This document shows, in pieces, positions 14,605 through 20,449 of a stretch of 20,449 nt of DNA. Below the pieces are notes generated by a model that saw nothing but the letters and a program-made list of their open reading frames with translations, did no database searches and had not been told where the DNA came from. The position numbers and the translations under genes were made by a program. The DNA lies in NCBI GenBank assembly GCA_009176605.1, contig SEYY01012570.1, positions 92,501 through 112,949 of the forward strand, in the 5' to 3' direction. The first letter of the stretch is position 1, and each line of letters starts with the position of its first letter. The stretch comes from Armadillidium nasatum (taxonomy: Eukaryota > Arthropoda > Malacostraca > Isopoda > Armadillidiidae).

Positions 14605-16256
14605 ATTTCAATGTTCACCACCGCCAATGGCTTTCATCTAATTCTCACGATCCAGCTGGTGAACTCGCCTTCCAATTTTCTATCCAGAACAACCTTGACC
14701 AGTTGGTGCATCTCCCTACCCGTATCCCTGATCGCCTTGGTGATGAACCCAACATACTTGATCTTTTCCTAACTTCTAATCCTTCTCCTTACACTGTTAA
14801 ACTCTTTCTTCCTCTGGGTTCATTCGATCACCTTCTTATCTCTGTATCTTGTCCTGTCTCTTCAAGTCTTCCGCAAGAACGGCCCCCGCCTTCGGCGAGG
14901 AGATGTTTCTGGCATTTCGGTGCCACTAACTGGTCTGACTTGCGGTTGTACTTCTCTGATTTTCCATGGAATGATTACTGTTTCCGTGGGAGAGGTCCCT
15001 CTGAGTGTGCAGAGCGCATAACCGAGGTGATTCTCTCTGACATGGAGGCGTACATTCCATATTCTTTCCCTTCTACTAAACCTAACAAACCTTGGTTTAA
15101 CTCTTCTTGTTCTCGTGCTATCCGCCGCAGGGATGCTACCTTCAGGGATTACCGTCGTCTTCAAACTTCTGAAGCTCATGCTACTTATAATTCATCCCAG
15201 AATCGTGCAAAATCTATTCTCCGTAACACTAAAAACTCCTTTCTCCACTTAAAATGCAACAATCTTTCTGGTTCTTCTTCTTCACGCCCTTTCTGGCATT
15301 TTTCAAAAAATGTCAACTCTAACTTTGCTTCTTCCTCTTTCCCTCCTCTAGTATCTTCTGATGGTACAACTGCCGTTTTGCCTTCCTCTAAAGCTGAACT
15401 CTTCGCTCAAACTTTTGCCTCTAATTCAACCTTAGACGATTCCGGAGCTGTTCCTTCTCCTTCAACCCCCTCCAACTCATTTATGCCTAAAATTGTAATT
15501 TCTTCTAAGGACGTCACTTCTGCTCTCTCTGAGCTTAACACTAAGAAGGCGTACGGTCCTGATGGTATCCCTCCTGTGGTTCTCAAAACTTGTGCTTCCG
15601 AGCTTGCACCCTGCCTTGGTAAACTATTTCGTCTATGTCTTTCTACTTCAACCTTCCCTTCTTGCTGGAAACGTGCGCTCATTCAGCCTGTGCCGAAGAA
15701 GGGGGACCCCTCTCAACCCTCTAACTATCGTCCCATTTCTTTAACCTCCGTTCTTTCTAAAGTTTTCGAATCTACCCTTAACAGGAAGATTTGGAAACAT
15801 CTAAACTCTTCTAATCTGATCTCTGATCGCCAGTATGGCTTTCGTAAGAAACGCTCTACTGGTGATCTCCTTTCCCTTCTCTCTGACTCTTGGTCCTCCG
15901 CTCTTCGGCATTTCGGTGAATCTTTTGCTGTGGCGCTAGACATATCGAAAGCTTTCGATAGAGTCTGGCACAAAGCTTTGATTTCCAAACTTCCCTCTTT
16001 CGGAATCTATCCTTCTTTCTGTGACCTTCTCTCTGATTTCCTTTCCGGTCGTTCTATAGCAGCAGTTGTAGACGGCCACCGTTCTTCCTTTAAATCTATT
16101 AATAGTGGTGTTCCTCAAGGATCTGTCCTATCCCCAACACTTTTTCTACTTTTCATTAATGACCTTCTTTCTGTTACTTTATCTCCTATCCACTCCTATG
16201 CTGATGACTCCACCCTTCATTACTCTTTTCATTTTGAAAACAACAACAACAGTTAA
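14604..16256 (+). pseudogene. LINE C copy 2: end of endonuclease plus reverse transcriptase
   Basis: Open from GAT at 14604 ([12 protein letters not shown]) although the first in-frame ATG is at 14703. Endonuclease end: [20 protein letters not shown], then [13 protein letters not shown] with the Ser-Asp-His-type catalytic His. A linker of about 200 residues follows ([30 protein letters not shown]). RT (RVT_1) from about residue 275 of the ATG-started frame: [53 protein letters not shown], box [35 protein letters not shown] and [11 protein letters not shown]. All three catalytic Asp of the palm are present. The frame ends at TAA 16254-16256 in an (AAC)4 tract that has replaced coding sequence. 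The polymerase core is thus intact but the protein is cut before its C-terminal region. Confidence 0.92.
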
Positions 16257-17026
16257 TAGAAGCAAGGAGGGTTGCCTTGGAGCAGCTGACCTCTGATCTA
16301 TCTCGTATTTCTAATTGGGGCAGAGAGAACATGGTTGTTTTCAATGCCACCAAAACTCAATTCCTCCATCTCTTTACTCGACACAATCTTCCACACAACT
16401 ATGATATCTTCTTCGAAAACACTCAACTCAAACCTTCATCTGCTCTCAATATTCTAGGTGTTTCTTTTTCTCGTGATCTTTCTTGGAAAGATCACATTAC
16501 TTCTCTTTCAAAACAAGCTTCTAAGAGGTTAGTTGTTCTGAGGCACCTTCAGCATTTCTTCACTCCACCCCAGTTGCTTGCTCTGTATAGGGGTGTTGTT
16601 CGCCCCTGTATGAAGTATGCTTCGCACATTTGGGGTGGTTCCACACACAGAGCTCTCCTAGAAAAGGTGGAGTCTAGGGCATTTCGTCTTATCAACTCTT
16701 CTGCTCTTACTAACTCTCTTCAATCTCTTTCTACCCGTCGAATTGTTGTGTCACTCTCTCTATACTATCGCTATTACAATGGACACTGCTCTTCTGAACT
16801 CTCTCGTTGCATACCTCCTCCACTGAGAAGGGCTCGTGCGACTTGTCTTTCTACACAGTCTCATCCTTTCTCTGTTCAACTCTCTGACCCCAGACTTAAC
16901 CGCTATGCTCTGTCCTACATGTACTCTACTGGTAAAGTCTGGAACACACTCCCTTCTTCTATTTTTCCAACTTTCTATGACTTACACACCTTTAAACGTC
17001 GTGTATCAAGTAACGTCGGCCTTTAA
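16238..17026 (+). pseudogene. LINE C copy 2: C-terminal region after the second frameshift
   Basis: Open from 16238 to the TAA at 17026. It reads [128 protein letters not shown] and a final [11 protein letters not shown]. These are the conserved thumb and C-terminal blocks after YADD in Jockey-like RTs. The ATG at 16277 is internal and not a real start. Only the (AAC)n-associated frameshift separates it from the RT frame. Confidence 0.92.
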
Positions 17027-17076
17027 TTTGACCAGGCTTCCGTCTTTCTTCCCAACTCTGGTGGAATTTTGGTATT

Positions 17077-19116
<2,040 letters not shown>

Positions 19117-19188
<72 letters not shown>
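19117..19188. repeat. (AT)n microsatellite 12
   Basis: About 72 bp of pure AT. Confidence 0.97.
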
Positions 19189-19190
<2 letters not shown>

Positions 19191-19216
19191 CCACTGTTAA
19201 TGTAGTTGTTAAAGGC

Positions 19217-19256
19217 AAAAAAAAAAAAAAAAAAAACAATGATTTTTTTTTTTTTT
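19217..19256. repeat. poly(A)20 / poly(T)14 pair
   Basis: Twenty A at 19217-19236, a 6-base spacer (caatga), then 14 T at 19243-19256. The arrangement is the same as at 265-340, on a smaller scale. Confidence 0.9.
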
Positions 19257-19315
19257 ATTTATTTTTATTACTTTTTAAACTATTTATATTTAAAAAATAT
19301 TTTAATTAAATATAA

Positions 19316-19494
<179 letters not shown>

Positions 19495-19504
19495 CATACA
19501 TATA

Positions 19505-20449
19505 TATTTATTTCATCTCTGTTAGTCAAAGGCCAGCCAGAGGCCTACTAATGTTTCACCAGGATTAGGTGGAAAGTCCGGAAAATGGTCAAATTAAAGG
19601 CAGACATGAAATGAAACACGGCGTTTGAAGGTGCCTACGTCAAAGGAAGTTTTATAAATAGATGAAGGAAGTGTGTTTCAGATTTACCAGTAGAGTACAT
19701 GTAAGATTGAGCATAGCGGTTAAGTCTGGGGTCAGAGAGTTGGACAGAAAAAGGATGAGACTTTATAGAAAGACGAGTCGCACGAACCCCTTTTAATGGA
19801 GGAGGTATGTGACGAGAGAGTTCAGAAGGGCAGTATCCATTGCAATAGCGATAGTATAGAGAGAGTGACGCAACATTTCGATGGGCAGAAAGAGATTGGA
19901 GAGAATTAGTAAGAGCTGGAGAGTTGATAAGGCGAAAATCTCTAGACTCCACATTTTCCAGGAAAGCTCTTTGAGTGGAACCACCCTAGATGGGTGAGGC
20001 ATACTCCATACAGGGGCGAACAATATTACTATACAGAACAAGCAACTGGGGTGGTGTGAGGAAATGCTGAAGTCGCTTCAGACCCCCAACCTCTTAGAAG
20101 CTTGTTTAGAAAGAGAGGTAAAGTGATCTTTCCAAAAAAGATCAAGAGAAAAAGAAACATCTAGAATATTAAAGAGAGATGAAGGTTTGAGTTGCGTGTT
20201 TTCGAAGAAGATATATTAGTTGTGTGTAAGATTGTGTCGAGTACAGAGATGAGGAAATGAGTTTTTGAGGTATTGAAAACGACAATGTTTTTTCTGCCCC
20301 AATTTAAAATAAGAGATACATCAGAGGTTAATTGCTAAAAGGCCACCCTTCTTGCCTCTTTTAACTGTTGCTGGGATATGCCCTTTTAAAAATGAAATGA
20401 GTAATGAAGGGTGGAGTCATAAGCAAAGGAGTGATAGGAGATGAAGTAA
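19505..20449 (-). pseudogene. LINE family C copy 3 (runs off the window edge)
   Basis: Minus-strand homologue of 16175-17101. At the window edge it starts in the segment coding [10 protein letters not shown], where the YADD codons are altered (tttgcttatgac). It continues through NILxVSF, VRPCMEYASPI (with a TAG stop), MESRDFRLINSPALTNSLQS, ASLSLYYRYCNGYCPSELSR, IKSHPFSVQLSDPRLNRYA and FKRRVSFHVCL. The stop, TAA at 19596-19594, is followed by the same tttgacca as copy 2. It retains agggcatatcccag at the place where copy 2 has an AAC run, showing that copy 2 lost sequence there. Frameshifts and stops make it non-coding. The part 5' of RT is outside the window. Confidence 0.9.
19517..19542 (-). 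other. LINE family C 3'-terminal hairpin, copy 3 (degenerate)
   Basis: In the minus sense, CTCTG (19542-19538) pairs with CAGAG (19521-19517) across a 16-nt loop, followed by atgaaataaatatat leading into AT repeats. It is shorter than in copies 1 and 2, but the 5' arm CCTCTGG and the A/T-rich exit are the same. Confidence 0.5.

Noticed and set aside
14862..16118. Minus-strand ORFs opposite the LINE C reverse transcriptase
   Set aside because: Antisense shadows of a frame with clear RT motifs.

Overview
This is eukaryotic, AT-rich repeat DNA. It contains no intact host gene that I can support, no bacterial-type gene organisation and no CRISPR array. It holds pieces of at least five transposable-element families embedded in very long simple repeats. 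Thirteen (AT)n arrays add up to about 2.2 kb (roughly 11% of the window) and there are several (AAT)n arrays. The reverse-transcriptase families and the heavy AT/AAT microsatellite load look to me like a decapod crustacean (crab, shrimp or crayfish). That placement rests on recalled family resemblance, not a search, and is only moderately secure.

Layout, left to right. 1-1300: (AT)n, a poly(A)/poly(T) palindrome and unassigned sequence. 1300-3000 (minus): a decayed LINE (family A) with endonuclease, linker and the first half of the reverse transcriptase. A tRNA-Ala(AGC)-derived SINE head follows at 3035-3107. 3180-4154: AAT-rich DNA with a 62-nt poly(A). 4155-5750 (minus): a second LINE (family B), its RT interrupted by a 480-bp insertion carrying (AT)n. 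5830-6990: mostly microsatellites, plus one possible signal-peptide exon on the minus strand. 6946-7045: a 33-bp duplication and a hammerhead-ribozyme-like motif.

7110-11048 (minus): a BEL/Pao-type gag reading frame split by a complete-looking piggyBac element at 8221-10911. The piggyBac has 13-bp perfect terminal inverted repeats and a TTAA/CTAA target duplication. Its transposase is a pseudogene, and its interior has gained three (AT)n arrays and a hexamer-like minisatellite. 11093-11385: a GATTAATC-cored minisatellite. 11386-13085: unassigned AT-rich DNA.

13267-17102 and 19505-20449: three copies of one Jockey-like LINE (family C), two on plus and one on minus. The middle copy keeps most of its endonuclease and a full RT with the catalytic motifs; it is broken by two frameshifts and truncated at its 5' end. 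In all three copies the 3' end is a short hairpin followed at once, or within a few bases, by a long (AT)n array. This is the most interesting pattern here: either the LINE tail seeds (AT)n or the LINE targets it. The genes do not form a pathway; the window is a layered record of insertions and microsatellite expansion.
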